Positions 34,031 to 42,622 of a stretch of 64,000 bases of DNA are shown here, piece by piece (within the stretch, counting starts at the first letter, position 1; every line of letters starts with the position of its first letter). Origin of the DNA: Chloroflexota bacterium (GTDB lineage: Bacteria > Chloroflexota > Dehalococcoidia > JACPQD01). The translations under genes were made by a program, and so were the position numbers. The notes below the pieces were generated by a model that saw only the letters and a program-made list of their open reading frames with translations, did not search any database and was not told the DNA's origin. The stretch spans positions 19,341-83,340 of the forward strand of contig JACPQD010000065.1 in the NCBI GenBank assembly GCA_016190665.1, given 5' to 3'.

Positions 34031-34067
34031 AAAGACCGCAGCAGTCTCCGAGACCGCTGCGGTCTTT
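34031..34067 (+). terminator. Intrinsic terminator after the TPR gene
   Basis: AAAGACCGCAGC (34031-34042) pairs with GCTGCGGTCTTT (34056-34067), 12 bp perfect. The loop holds a small GTCTC/GAGAC stem. The stem ends in TTT, and the complementary side gives A/T ends, so it could work in both directions. Confidence 0.75.
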
Positions 34068-34108
34068 ATGCGTACCTTCCTCTACTTCACACATCCTTAA
34101 CATGCGCG

Positions 34109-34117
34109 TGTTATAAT
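34109..34117 (+). promoter_or_regulatory. Extended -10 promoter of the second two-component system
   Basis: TGTTATAAT: a consensus TATAAT (34112-34117) with the TG of an extended -10, 31 bp before the response-regulator ATG. No clear -35 is seen. Confidence 0.6.
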
Positions 34118-34147
34118 TCTTGCCGGGATGAGCGGAGAAGACTCCAT

Positions 34148-34840
34148 ATGAACAAGAAGATACTCGTCGTCGACGACGATTACAGAACGGCGCACCTTGT
34201 TGAGATGTACCTGAAGAAGGACGGATATCGAGTGGCTATCGCCCACGACGGCAAAGAGGCGCTGGAACTGGCGGTGAAAGTGCGCCCAGACCTCGTTATC
34301 CTTGACCTGATGCTGCCCGAGATCGATGGCCTGAGCGTCTGCCGCAAACTGAGGGATGAATCCAGGGTACCCATTATTATGCTCACGGCGAGGACAACCG
34401 AGGACGATAAGCTGCGAGGCCTGGACCTAGGGGCCGACGACTACGTCACGAAACCCTTCAGCCCGCGGGAGCTGGTGGCCAGGGTGCGGGCGGTGTTGCG
34501 CCGGGTGGCCGAGGAGAACGATGTACCCGACGTGACCTTTGGTGGTGTGACGGTCAGCGTGGCCCGTCATGAGGTGACCAATGGCGGCCAGGTGATCGAT
34601 CTCACGCCCACCGAGTTCAAGCTCCTGGAGACGCTGGTGCGCCACCCGGGGCGCGCTTTCAACCGCACACAGCTTGTCGATCAAGTCCTTGGCATGGACT
34701 ACGATGGCCTGGAGCGGACCATCGACGTCCACGTGGCCAACCTGCGCCGGAAGATCGAGCCCGACCCTTCGCGGCCACGTTATGTTAAGACGGTCCTGGG
34801 CGTGGGCTACAAGCTGGAGGCTTCTCCCGATGTTCAATAG
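34148..34840 (+). CDS. OmpR/PhoB-family response regulator
   Basis: 230 aa. The receiver domain has D9-D11, phosphoacceptor D53 (VILDLMLPE) and [18 protein letters not shown]. The winged helix ends [31 protein letters not shown]. It is strongly similar to the regulator at 19480-20163, so the two systems are paralogues. It overlaps the kinase gene by 11 nt. The pair sits between inverted repeat copies and before export genes, which it may control. Confidence 0.95.
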   Translation: MNKKILVVDDDYRTAHLVEMYLKKDGYRVAIAHDGKEALELAVKVRPDLVILDLMLPEIDGLSVCRKLRDESRVPIIMLTARTTEDDKLRGLDLGADDYVTKPFSPRELVARVRAVLRRVAEENDVPDVTFGGVTVSVARHEVTNGGQVIDLTPTEFKLLETLVRHPGRAFNRTQLVDQVLGMDYDGLERTIDVHVANLRRKIEPDPSRPRYVKTVLGVGYKLEASPDVQ

Positions 34841-36272
34841 CCTTCGGCTTCGTCTCCTGGGTGGCTTCTTGCTGGTCGCCATCGTGACCGTGGGAGTCGT
34901 AGCCATCCTGGCCAGCCAGGTGACCGTCGGACAGTTCCGAGGCTACTTGCAGCGGCAGTTCGAGCAAGGACGCAGCCGTTACGAATTCGTGCTCGGAAGG
35001 TATTACTCCGACCAGGGGAGCTGGGAAGGCGTTCAATCCCTGGTCGACCGGATGGGGGAGATCTCTGGCGACCAGATAGTGCTCCTGGACTCGGACGGCG
35101 CCGTGATCGCCGATTCAGCCCGCCGTTTGCTCGGCCGTCAGGCCGAGCCAGGCTGGGTGGGCGGCCCGATCCCGGTCTTCAAGCTTGTGCCTCCTCCAGG
35201 CTTCGACTCGTCCGCGGACGACGCTCTGCCCGTGAAGCCTCCGCCGCCCGTGATACGGGGGGCACGGCCCGGTGCGCCCAAGGTCCCCGGAGAACTGGTG
35301 GGGACTATCTTTGTGAATCCCCTCGCGGCGCAGACCATCGATAGCTCTTTCCTGGATGCGGTGAACCGGTGGCTTCTCGTCTCCACCGCAGCGGCAGGAG
35401 CCTTGGCCTTGCTTCTGACGCTGGTGGTATCCCGGCGCATACTTGGCCCCATCGAGTCGCTCACCGCCGCGGCGCGGCGGATGGAGGGCGGCGACCTGAG
35501 CTCCCGCGTAGCGGTAAAGGGCAAGGACGAGATCGGCGCCCTCGGTCACGCCTTCAACACCATGGCGGAAAGCCTGGCCAGGAATGAGCGGTTGCGCCGC
35601 AACATGGTCTCCGACGTCGCGCATGAGCTGCGCACACCGCTGACTAATATCCGCGGCTATGTGGAGGGCTTGCGCGACGGTGTTCTCCAGCCTGGCAGGG
35701 AGACGCTTGATATCGTCTTCGAGGAGGCGCAGCTCCTGGGCCGCCTCATCGACGATTTGCAGGAACTGGCCCTGGCCGAGGCCGGACAGCTTCGCCTGGA
35801 ACGGCAGCCAGCGTCACTGAACGATATCGTCGAGCTCGCCGTGGCAGCGATCCGTCCCCAGAGCGCGTCCAAGGGATTGCACATGGAAATCGACCTGATG
35901 ACGGGCCTTCCGGCAGCCAACGTCGACGCGGAGAGGATCGGTCAGGTGCTGCGAAACCTCCTTAACAACGCCGCGGCGTACACTCCGCCCGGGGGAACTG
36001 TAGCAGTCTCCACGCGACAGGCGGAGGGCAGCCTTGAGGTTAGTGTGGAGGATGCCGGCGCCGGCATCGCGCCGGAGGACCTGCCCTATGTCTTCGAGCG
36101 CTTCTATCGCAGCGACCGATCCCGGTCGCGCGCCACCGGCGGGGCTGGCCTTGGTCTTACCATCGCCAGGCGGCTCGTCGAAGCCCACGGCGGCGAGATC
36201 CGGGTGCACAGCCAGCTCGGTCGCGGAACAACCTTCACCTTCACTCTCCCCGCTGACGAGCAGGTCACCTAG
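34830..36272 (+). CDS. Sensor histidine kinase
   Basis: 480 aa from ATG 34830, with GGAGG 9 bp upstream. An open frame continues upstream but is out of the family. TM1 is at about 9-30, the extracytoplasmic sensor at 31-180 with a Pro-rich stretch ([14 protein letters not shown]), TM2 at about 182-200 and the HAMP region at 201-255. H265 is in [11 protein letters not shown]. The ATPase boxes are [38 protein letters not shown] and [19 protein letters not shown]. It is the partner of the preceding regulator, and the ligand is unknown. Confidence 0.95.
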   Translation: MFNSLRLRLLGGFLLVAIVTVGVVAILASQVTVGQFRGYLQRQFEQGRSRYEFVLGRYYSDQGSWEGVQSLVDRMGEISGDQIVLLDSDGAVIADSARRLLGRQAEPGWVGGPIPVFKLVPPPGFDSSADDALPVKPPPPVIRGARPGAPKVPGELVGTIFVNPLAAQTIDSSFLDAVNRWLLVSTAAAGALALLLTLVVSRRILGPIESLTAAARRMEGGDLSSRVAVKGKDEIGALGHAFNTMAESLARNERLRRNMVSDVAHELRTPLTNIRGYVEGLRDGVLQPGRETLDIVFEEAQLLGRLIDDLQELALAEAGQLRLERQPASLNDIVELAVAAIRPQSASKGLHMEIDLMTGLPAANVDAERIGQVLRNLLNNAAAYTPPGGTVAVSTRQAEGSLEVSVEDAGAGIAPEDLPYVFERFYRSDRSRSRATGGAGLGLTIARRLVEAHGGEIRVHSQLGRGTTFTFTLPADEQVT

Positions 36273-36654
36273 CCTTCACGTCGCAGCCCCGCGAGCCCCA
36301 CATCACGCAGTCTCCCTCCTTACTGTTCCCGTCTAGGTCCGGAGGTCCGTGCTGCTGCCTTTTGCCCGTCATCTAATCGCAGTCTCCCAACGCCATGAGC
36401 TGGGCGACAGGTACACCCGCGTTGATGATCTTCACACCGAATTGATGGAGTCTTCATCGCTCCTTAACACCAGACGGTTACATTATGGTTGTGAGTCGCT
36501 ACAGTCGTAGGGTGGGTGGAGCCCTGACGAAATCTCGGGACGACTGACTGTCACGCGCCGCGTTCTTTCTGGTGGGTCACGCTTGGCTCCAACGACCGTA
36601 CACATGAATCTATGTTACGTTGCACTAGCCTGAATAAGCTGAAAGGAAGCTGAC
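36273..36654. other. 382-bp intergenic region
   Basis: No gene is seen. The first 200 bp are unstructured. The second half contains the inverted palindromic element copy at 36505-36628. GCTGAAAGGAAGCTGAC just before 36655 is the ribosome-binding region of the permease. Confidence 0.6.
36505..36628. repeat. Palindromic MITE-like element, copy 2 (inverted)
   Basis: The reverse complement reads CTAGTGCAACGTAACATAGA and continues with the same order of blocks as copy 1 (GGAGCCAAGCGTGACCCA, GAAAGAACGCGGC, GATTTCGTCAGGGCTCCACC). The inner hairpin arm on one side carries substitutions (GGTCGTTGGAGCC), so its stem is imperfect. Together with copy 1 it brackets the response regulator/kinase pair. Confidence 0.8.
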
Positions 36655-37905
36655 ATGCCTCTGACCGAAGGTGTTCTTCTGGCTCTAAGGGGATTGAGCG
36701 CCAATAAACTCCGCTCCGCGCTGACGGCGCTGGGCATCGTCATTGGCATCGCTGCCGTCATCTCGCTCATGTCCATCGGGCGGGGCGTGCAAGAGAGCGT
36801 CACCGCCCAGTTCCAGGGCATGGGGGCGAATCTGCTCTTCGTTAGATCGGGCAGCACCACGAGCGGGGGCGTGAGGTCGGCATCCGGTACAAGCGCCAGT
36901 TTGACTTTAGAAGATGCTGAGGCCCTCATAGACCAAGACAAGGCTCCTGCGGTGGCGGCTGTTGCCCCGGAGCGGCAGACCTTCGGCCAGGCGGTCGCCG
37001 GGTCGGAGAACATGAATACCAGGATACTGGGAGTCACCCCCGAGTACGCACAGGTGCGGAACTACATCGTCGCCGACGGAGAGTTCATCACCGCTCAAGA
37101 GGACCAGGCGCGTTCCACGGTGGCCGTCCTGGGCGCCAACGTGGCCGCCACCCTTTTCCCAGATTCCAGCCCGGTGGGACAGAACGTGACCATAAACAAG
37201 AAGCGCTTCCGCGTCGTCGGCATACTGGCGCCCAAGGGAGGCTCCGGAATGGGCAATCAGGATGACCTGATAGTGGTGCCCATCAGTACCCTCATATACC
37301 GGCTTGACGCTCAACGCACGGCAAGCGGCGGGCGGACCGTCTCCACTATTAACGTTCAGGCGGTGGATGAAGCTTCGATAGACGCCGCCGTGCAACAGAT
37401 CGGCGCCATACTGCGCAAGCGTCACCGTATCACGGGCGAGGACGACTTCTCAGTCACCACCCAGGAAGACATGCTGGCGTCAATGCAGCAGGTGGCCGGC
37501 ACCATGACATTATTCCTGGGCGCCATCGCCGGCATCTCCCTCCTGGTGGGAGGCATCGGCATCATGAACATCATGCTCGTCTCGGTTACGGAGCGCACCA
37601 GGGAGATCGGCATCAGAAAGGCGCTGGGGGCGAAGCGCAATGATATCCTGACTCAGTTCATGATCGAAGCAACGGTGCTGAGCGTGGTCGGCGGCGGCAT
37701 CGGCGTCCTCTTGGGCGCGCTAATCGGCAACCTGATCCCGGTGTTCATGAGCCAGTCCGGGTCCAGCACTCTGAAGACCGTGGTCTCTGCGGACATCGTT
37801 CTCTTCGCCTTCTCGGTCTCAGCAGCCATCGGCCTCTTCTTCGGCATCTATCCGTCGAACCGAGCAGCGAGCCTTAATCCTATCGAGGCGTTGCGGTACG
37901 AGTAG
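36655..37905 (+). CDS. ABC transporter permease, MacB/FtsX type (paralogue A)
   Basis: 416 aa. A short cytoplasmic start (LTEGVLLALRGLSANKLRSALTALGIVIGIAAV) is followed by TM1, a large extracytoplasmic MacB core domain (about 45-270) and three TMs after GAIAGISLLVGGIGIMNIMLVSVTERTREIGIRKALGA. It belongs to the MacB/LolC mechanotransmission group, which pushes substrates outside the membrane. Length and sequence are nearly those of the permease at 46041-47291. This copy has no ATPase or adaptor beside it, so it may share those at 42623-46015. Confidence 0.93.
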   Translation: MPLTEGVLLALRGLSANKLRSALTALGIVIGIAAVISLMSIGRGVQESVTAQFQGMGANLLFVRSGSTTSGGVRSASGTSASLTLEDAEALIDQDKAPAVAAVAPERQTFGQAVAGSENMNTRILGVTPEYAQVRNYIVADGEFITAQEDQARSTVAVLGANVAATLFPDSSPVGQNVTINKKRFRVVGILAPKGGSGMGNQDDLIVVPISTLIYRLDAQRTASGGRTVSTINVQAVDEASIDAAVQQIGAILRKRHRITGEDDFSVTTQEDMLASMQQVAGTMTLFLGAIAGISLLVGGIGIMNIMLVSVTERTREIGIRKALGAKRNDILTQFMIEATVLSVVGGGIGVLLGALIGNLIPVFMSQSGSSTLKTVVSADIVLFAFSVSAAIGLFFGIYPSNRAASLNPIEALRYE

Positions 37906-37938
37906 GGAGCGAAGTCTTACCACCAAGGAAGCTCCTCC

Positions 37939-38121
37939 ATGGAGAGAAGCGGTAAGATGACGGTTCAGTTGGTTCACTCAAGTCACAGGGAACAGGCGCT
38001 GGAGCAGAGAATCGAACGCAAATTCTACCTGCCGCCGGACAAAGTGGATCTGGCTCGCGCACTGCTCGTCCACGGGAGACAACGCAAGGGAATTAAAAGA
38101 TTCCAGAGCCACGTTCTATGA
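37939..38121 (+). pseudogene. VTC-domain (polyphosphate polymerase-like) N-terminal remnant
   Basis: 60 aa. IERKFYLPPDKVDLARALL (residues 25-43) matches the opening of VTC/CotH-type tunnel-fold polyphosphate polymerase domains, which normally run about 230-300 aa. Homology stops after LLVHGRQ and the frame closes 15 codons later. It is probably a truncated relic lying between the permease and the glycosyltransferase. The match is short, so the assignment is tentative. Confidence 0.4.
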
Positions 38122-38156
38122 AGGCCACGTTTCCGGTCGCTCCGGGAGGTGTTCGC

Positions 38157-40310
38157 ATGGGGACACTGGACCCCCGAAAGGCGCTGCCGGCGATCGCGCT
38201 GAGCGCCGTTGTCGGCGTGGCGGCCGCGCTCCGCTTTGCCAATCTGGGGTCGCTCGGATACGCGAACCACTATTACGCCGCGGCGGTCGCCAGCATGCTC
38301 CAGTCCTGGCACAATTTCTTCTTTGTCGCCGCCGAGCCGGGCGCAACGGTGACCGTCGACAAGCCGCCGGTGGGCCTCTGGATTCAGACGATCTCTGCCT
38401 ATTTCTTCGGCGTCAACGGCTTCGCCCTCCTTCTCCCGCAGATCCTCGCCGGCATCCTGTCCGTGGTCCTGGTATATCACCTGGTCCGACGCTGGTTCGG
38501 GACGATGGCGGGGCTGTTGGCGGCGCTGGCGCTGGCGGTGACACCAGTAGTCGTCGCCACCGACCGCAACAACACCATGGACAGCACTTTGATCCTGACG
38601 CTCCTGCTGGCAGCGAGGGCCTTCACCAAGGCAACGGAGAGCAGCAAACTCCGCTTCCTGCTCCTGGGCGCGGCTCTCGTCGGGGTCGGCTTCAACATCA
38701 AAATGCTTGAGGCGTATCTACCGCTTCCGGGATTCTATGCCCTTTATTTCTTTGGATCGAGGGAACGCTTGTGGCGCAAGCTGCCCAATATGGCGCTGGC
38801 GACGGTGGTCCTGCTGGCCGTCTCACTCTCCTGGGCCCTCGCCGTGGACCTGACGCCAGCCGACCAACGGCCCTACGTGGGCAGCAGCGGAAACAACTCG
38901 GTGATCAATCTTATGCTGGGATATAACGGCATGGAACGGCTCAACGGAATGGGCGGGCGCGGCGGCCTGTTGAGCGCCCTCTTCGGCGGCGACCAGGCCA
39001 GCCCGAATCGTGGCTTCCCTCAGCCCGGACCTAATCCCGGCCCCCCGCCGCCATTCGCTGCTGGCGGCGTTCGGCGGCAGGGTGCAAGCGGGTTCCCGGC
39101 TCCGCCGGGAGCAGGCTCGGCGCAACAGGGCCTCGTCGGCCCGCGGCAACGGGGCGCTGACGGCTCGCCACAAGGCCCCGGCGGTCCCTTTCCACCGGGA
39201 ATCCGGCCGCCAGCGAGGACTGGGTTTGGCGGAGGCTTCGGCGGAATCGGGCAGGCCGGCCCGCTACGGTTGTTGAGCGGGCCGCTGACTAAGGAAGCGA
39301 GCTGGTTGCTTCCCTTCGGTCTCTTCGCCGTGGCGCTGCTGGCGGTACGGGCGCGGCCACGCTGGCCGGTTGGCCTGCGTCATCAAGCTATGCTCTTATG
39401 GGGAGGCTGGCTGCTGGCCGGAGTCGCCTTCTTCAGCGTCGCGGGGTTCTTCCACGAGTATTACCTTTCCATTCTCGGCGCTCCGCTGGCCGCGCTCGTC
39501 GGGATCGGGGCCGTCGAGTTGTGGCGGTTGCGCGGCGAGCACTGCTGGCTGGGCATAGCGCCGCTGATCGTTGCGGCTGGCGTCACCCTGGGGCTGCAAG
39601 TCTTCACTGCGCAGATGTTCGTGGGCCGAGCCTGGTGGCTGGGGATAGGTGGAGGCCTGGCCGCCTTCGGCGCGATATTGTGGATAGCGGCGGCGTTTCC
39701 CATTCTGCGCCGCGTCTCCGTCCCCGGGTTTGCCTGTATCGTCGCTGCCCTCCTGGTCACGCCGGGTATCTGGTCAGCGCTGACCATGCTTAGTTCCAGC
39801 AGCAACCAGTCGCTGCCGGCCGCCTACGGGGGGCGTCCGTCCGGGCCGCCCGACCGTGGTGACATACGATTGAATCAGGCGCTCCTGGACTACCTGCAGG
39901 CGAACACTCAGGGCGTTAAGTATCTCATGGCGGTGCCCAGCGCCATGCAGGGAGTGGACTATGTGCTCGCCACCGGCCGCCCGGTGCTGTATCTCGGCGG
40001 GTTCATGGGCCGTGACGAAGTGGCCAGCAGCGAAGACCTCGCCCGCATGGTGGCGAAGGGCGAGCTGCGATACGTTTACTGGAACGGGGACGCTCGTCGC
40101 GGCGGCCAGGCGGGCAGCTCGGGCGTCTCCTCATGGGTGTCGGCAAGTTGCGTGGCCGTGCCCGGTTTTGACACTCGGACTCAGAATGCGGGGGCGCCTG
40201 ATGGCACTGCGCCCGGCCCGTTCAGTGGGGCAAACGGTGGTCCCGGCGGTCCCGGCGGTCCCGGCAACATGAAGGTGACACTCTACTACTGTGCGGGGGG
40301 CGTGCCCTAG
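38157..40310 (+). CDS. GT39-family glycosyltransferase (ArnT/YkcB-like)
   Basis: 717 aa from ATG 38157, chosen because GGAGGT is 6 bp upstream. About 11-12 TMs. NHYYAAAVASMLQSWHNFFF and TVDKPPVGLWIQ carry the early acidic and DKPP motifs of the dolichyl/undecaprenyl-phosphate-sugar transferases. About residues 275-380 form a Gly/Pro-rich, low-complexity extracytoplasmic insertion (GPNPGPPPPFAAGG, GGFGGIGQAG), as seen in YkcB-type members. A C-terminal soluble domain follows the last TM, ending in a GGPGGPGGPG run. It transfers a sugar from a lipid carrier to an envelope acceptor. Confidence 0.9.
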   Translation: MGTLDPRKALPAIALSAVVGVAAALRFANLGSLGYANHYYAAAVASMLQSWHNFFFVAAEPGATVTVDKPPVGLWIQTISAYFFGVNGFALLLPQILAGILSVVLVYHLVRRWFGTMAGLLAALALAVTPVVVATDRNNTMDSTLILTLLLAARAFTKATESSKLRFLLLGAALVGVGFNIKMLEAYLPLPGFYALYFFGSRERLWRKLPNMALATVVLLAVSLSWALAVDLTPADQRPYVGSSGNNSVINLMLGYNGMERLNGMGGRGGLLSALFGGDQASPNRGFPQPGPNPGPPPPFAAGGVRRQGASGFPAPPGAGSAQQGLVGPRQRGADGSPQGPGGPFPPGIRPPARTGFGGGFGGIGQAGPLRLLSGPLTKEASWLLPFGLFAVALLAVRARPRWPVGLRHQAMLLWGGWLLAGVAFFSVAGFFHEYYLSILGAPLAALVGIGAVELWRLRGEHCWLGIAPLIVAAGVTLGLQVFTAQMFVGRAWWLGIGGGLAAFGAILWIAAAFPILRRVSVPGFACIVAALLVTPGIWSALTMLSSSSNQSLPAAYGGRPSGPPDRGDIRLNQALLDYLQANTQGVKYLMAVPSAMQGVDYVLATGRPVLYLGGFMGRDEVASSEDLARMVAKGELRYVYWNGDARRGGQAGSSGVSSWVSASCVAVPGFDTRTQNAGAPDGTAPGPFSGANGGPGGPGGPGNMKVTLYYCAGGVP

Positions 40311-40677
40311 GGGACCGGGCGAAGAATTGCGGGGGGCCGTTTGCCGGGGCGCAGATGCTTTCCGTCTGTTGCCGACCTGCTGAGCTGAACCTCCCTCGAA
40401 ATTACCAAAAGGGGGGGGTTGAAGGGAATGCCAACCACGAAAGCGGAGAATCGTTCTCATTCCCCTTTTGGGGGAAAGCAGAGGCAGCCAATTCAGATTG
40501 CCGTCCGCAACGTCGCTGTCAAGACCTATCGTGGGCCTATTGTCGCCGTTTTAGAAGTGGGCGGCAAGAAAAACCGGCGCAGTCCCCTAGCCGTCAAACC
40601 ATGATTCGAGGTACAATCTGGATGAAACTTTTCTGGCGCCTGGATTGTAATATAAGTAAAGCGAGGGCGAGAAGGCC
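40311..40677. other. 367-bp intergenic region before the sigma factor
   Basis: Contains a run of eight G (40411-40418), a possible 58-codon ORF (40428-40604) and, near 40620-40665, GATGAAACTTTTCTGG followed by ATTGTAATATAAG. The latter might be an ECF-type or sigma70 promoter for the sigma gene, but neither consensus is convincing. Confidence 0.4.
40428..40604 (+). CDS. Hypothetical small basic protein
   Basis: 58 aa, rich in Lys/Arg, no TM, no recognised family. The run GGGGGGG 9 bp before the ATG could serve as ribosome-binding site. QIAVRNVAVKTYRGPIVAVLEVGGKK has an alternating pattern that could form beta strands. It stands alone between convergent-free neighbours on the same strand. It may be a chance ORF. 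Confidence 0.3.
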   Translation: MPTTKAENRSHSPFGGKQRQPIQIAVRNVAVKTYRGPIVAVLEVGGKKNRRSPLAVKP

Positions 40678-41226
40678 ATGCGCCAATCCGACGAGTCCCT
40701 GGTTGAGGAGGCGCTCCTCCGTCCTGAGGTCTTCGCGGAACTCATAACGCGCTATCAGAATAAGGTTTACAGCTTAGCTTGTCGGATAACAGGGGATGCC
40801 GAGGAGGCGAAGGACCTCGCTCAGGAGACTTTCATCAGGGCCTATACGTCGTTGCCTGGCTTCCATAGGGGGGCGCGCTTTTCTCCCTGGCTTTATCGCA
40901 TCGCCACAAACCTCAGCCTCAACTACCGGAAGCGGCGGCGAGAGGCGGTACCGCTCGCCGATAAGCCGCTGCCGGACGAAACAAGCTTGAGTCCTGAGGA
41001 AGCGGTCGAGCGGAAGGAGTCTCAAGAGAGGATACAGAGGGCGATTCTTGGCTTGCCTGGACTGTACCGGACGGTGCTGGTACTCAGGCATGTGAATGAA
41101 CTGACCTACCAGGAGATCGCCCAGGTATTGGAGATACCTGTCGGGACGGTGAAGGCCAGGCTCTTTCGAGCCAGGGATATGCTTCGCGAGGTGTTGCGGA
41201 GCGAAAGGGATGGGACGTCAATATGA
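40678..41226 (+). CDS. ECF RNA polymerase sigma factor
   Basis: 182 aa. Region 2 reads FAELITRYQNKVYSLACRITGDAEEAKDLAQETFIRAYTSLPGFHRGARFSPWLYRIATN and region 4 reads YRTVLVLRHVNELTYQEIAQVLEIPVGTVKARLFRAR. No region 3 is present, which defines an ECF (group 4) sigma. GAGAAGG precedes the ATG. It overlaps the anti-sigma gene by 4 nt, the standard arrangement. The targets probably include this operon with its efflux genes. Confidence 0.96.
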   Translation: MRQSDESLVEEALLRPEVFAELITRYQNKVYSLACRITGDAEEAKDLAQETFIRAYTSLPGFHRGARFSPWLYRIATNLSLNYRKRRREAVPLADKPLPDETSLSPEEAVERKESQERIQRAILGLPGLYRTVLVLRHVNELTYQEIAQVLEIPVGTVKARLFRARDMLREVLRSERDGTSI

Positions 41227-41813
41227 ACTGCAATGAGATTGTCGAGTTGATTAACCTTGAGATAGATGGCGTGTTGCCCGAAAGTGAGCAGGAGACCCTT
41301 GCCCGTCATCTGCGGCTATGCCACGATTGCGCGGAGAGGGGGCGCCAACTGAGGGAGACTGCCCGGCTGCTATCGACATTACCGAAAGCTAGCTTGCCAG
41401 CCAGCTTCGCCCAAGCTGTCATGGCCAGGCTGCCTTCTATCAGTCGCAAGCCGGCGCTCTTCGATCTCCGGGGCTCAGTGGCAGCCGCCCTCATGGGTAT
41501 CCTGGGGTTGCTTCTGCTGTTTCTGGCCGGGTACGGCGCTGGTTCGAATCACTACGTTTTCCCTCAGACTGAGGTTGAGTTGGACACGGAGCTAGCGCAG
41601 GTGACTTCTCCCCTGGAGGGCGTTACCAGCGAGACCGAAGCTGCCTTCGATAGCCTGCTGGATGCGATCGAGTCCGTCCCTCTCGAGTTCGTCATCGGGA
41701 TGTGCCTGATACTTGGGTCGACTGCGCTCCTGTTTCTGCATTTGATGAATCAAGCGACAGAAAGCCCCACGGCCGCGCTGGTCAGGATCAGGAGACCGAG
41801 GCATCATGCATAG
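41223..41813 (+). CDS. Zinc-finger anti-sigma factor
   Basis: 196 aa. The N-terminal zf-HC2 domain has C3 and H29-x3-C33-x2-C36 (HLRLCHDC). A linker follows, then TM at about 80-100, an extracytoplasmic acidic stretch (EVELDTELAQVTSPLEG) and a second TM at about 158-178. It should hold the adjacent ECF sigma at the membrane and release it on an envelope signal. It overlaps its neighbours on both sides (4 and 8 nt), so all three genes are translationally coupled. Confidence 0.92.
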   Translation: MNCNEIVELINLEIDGVLPESEQETLARHLRLCHDCAERGRQLRETARLLSTLPKASLPASFAQAVMARLPSISRKPALFDLRGSVAAALMGILGLLLLFLAGYGAGSNHYVFPQTEVELDTELAQVTSPLEGVTSETEAAFDSLLDAIESVPLEFVIGMCLILGSTALLFLHLMNQATESPTAALVRIRRPRHHA

Positions 41814-42567
41814 ACCCGCCTGGCCCCTACTGGCAGGGTTACTTCTGCTCAATATTGCTGTCATCCTGGTTATGGCCTTCGTCGTCCCCTATGACGGCCC
41901 AACTTTGACTCTGGCTCCGGCCTTGCGAATGGAGGGAAGGTCGACCACTATAGGGATGCGAGGTCGTTACAGCATTCTGCCCCCCTTCTCGAACCCCGCA
42001 GTGGAGCCGAGACCGGAGACGACGAGGATCGTCACCAGCGACTACTTTCTTAGTCCTTTCGGGGTCCAGCAGAAGGCGTGGGCCGGTGTTGGGCTTTACA
42101 TGGCCTCGCTGGTTGTCATGCTCGGATTGTATGCCCCGCTCCTGTATCTTTTCCCCTATCGCCTGCGGCGAGTCCGCGAAGCCATGGACAGCAGTGGGAG
42201 CCAGGCGCTGCGCACCATCTTGACGGGCATCCTTGGCTACATACTGGTGGCGGGACTGGTGACACTTCTGACCATAATAGTGATCGGGATGCCGCTGGCA
42301 GTCATTATCGTGTTAGCCACGATCCTGCTTTCTTTGGCGGGCCTGGCTGCTGCCAGCCTTGTCATTGGACGAGGTCTCGCCAAGGCCGTCGGCCTCAGGC
42401 CGGATGGGCCGCTGACTGAGCTAGTGTTCGGGATCCTCCTGCTTTTCCCGCTAAGCATTCTTCCCCTTGTGGGATGGGTGATGGTTGCGCTGGCTAACTC
42501 CTTGGGCTTCGGAGCGATCCTGCTCACGAAGTTTGGAAGCGAAGAGGGATGGACTCTGCAGGGTTAG
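41806..42567 (+). CDS. Membrane protein in the sigma/anti-sigma operon
   Basis: 253 aa with an N-terminal TM (8-28), an extracytoplasmic region of about 70 aa, then four hydrophobic helices (about 98-118, 145-170, 172-190, 205-235). The C-terminal half resembles bactofilin-neighbour or polymer-forming membrane proteins with no catalytic motif visible, and I do not recognise a named family with confidence. Overlap with the anti-sigma gene suggests a part in sensing or in the adjoining export system. Confidence 0.7.
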   Translation: MHRPAWPLLAGLLLLNIAVILVMAFVVPYDGPTLTLAPALRMEGRSTTIGMRGRYSILPPFSNPAVEPRPETTRIVTSDYFLSPFGVQQKAWAGVGLYMASLVVMLGLYAPLLYLFPYRLRRVREAMDSSGSQALRTILTGILGYILVAGLVTLLTIIVIGMPLAVIIVLATILLSLAGLAAASLVIGRGLAKAVGLRPDGPLTELVFGILLLFPLSILPLVGWVMVALANSLGFGAILLTKFGSEEGWTLQG

Positions 42568-42622
42568 CATCTGGTTTGCCTTCTAACAATGGGCGCTGTG
42601 AGGAAGCGCTAGAGGAGATGAA

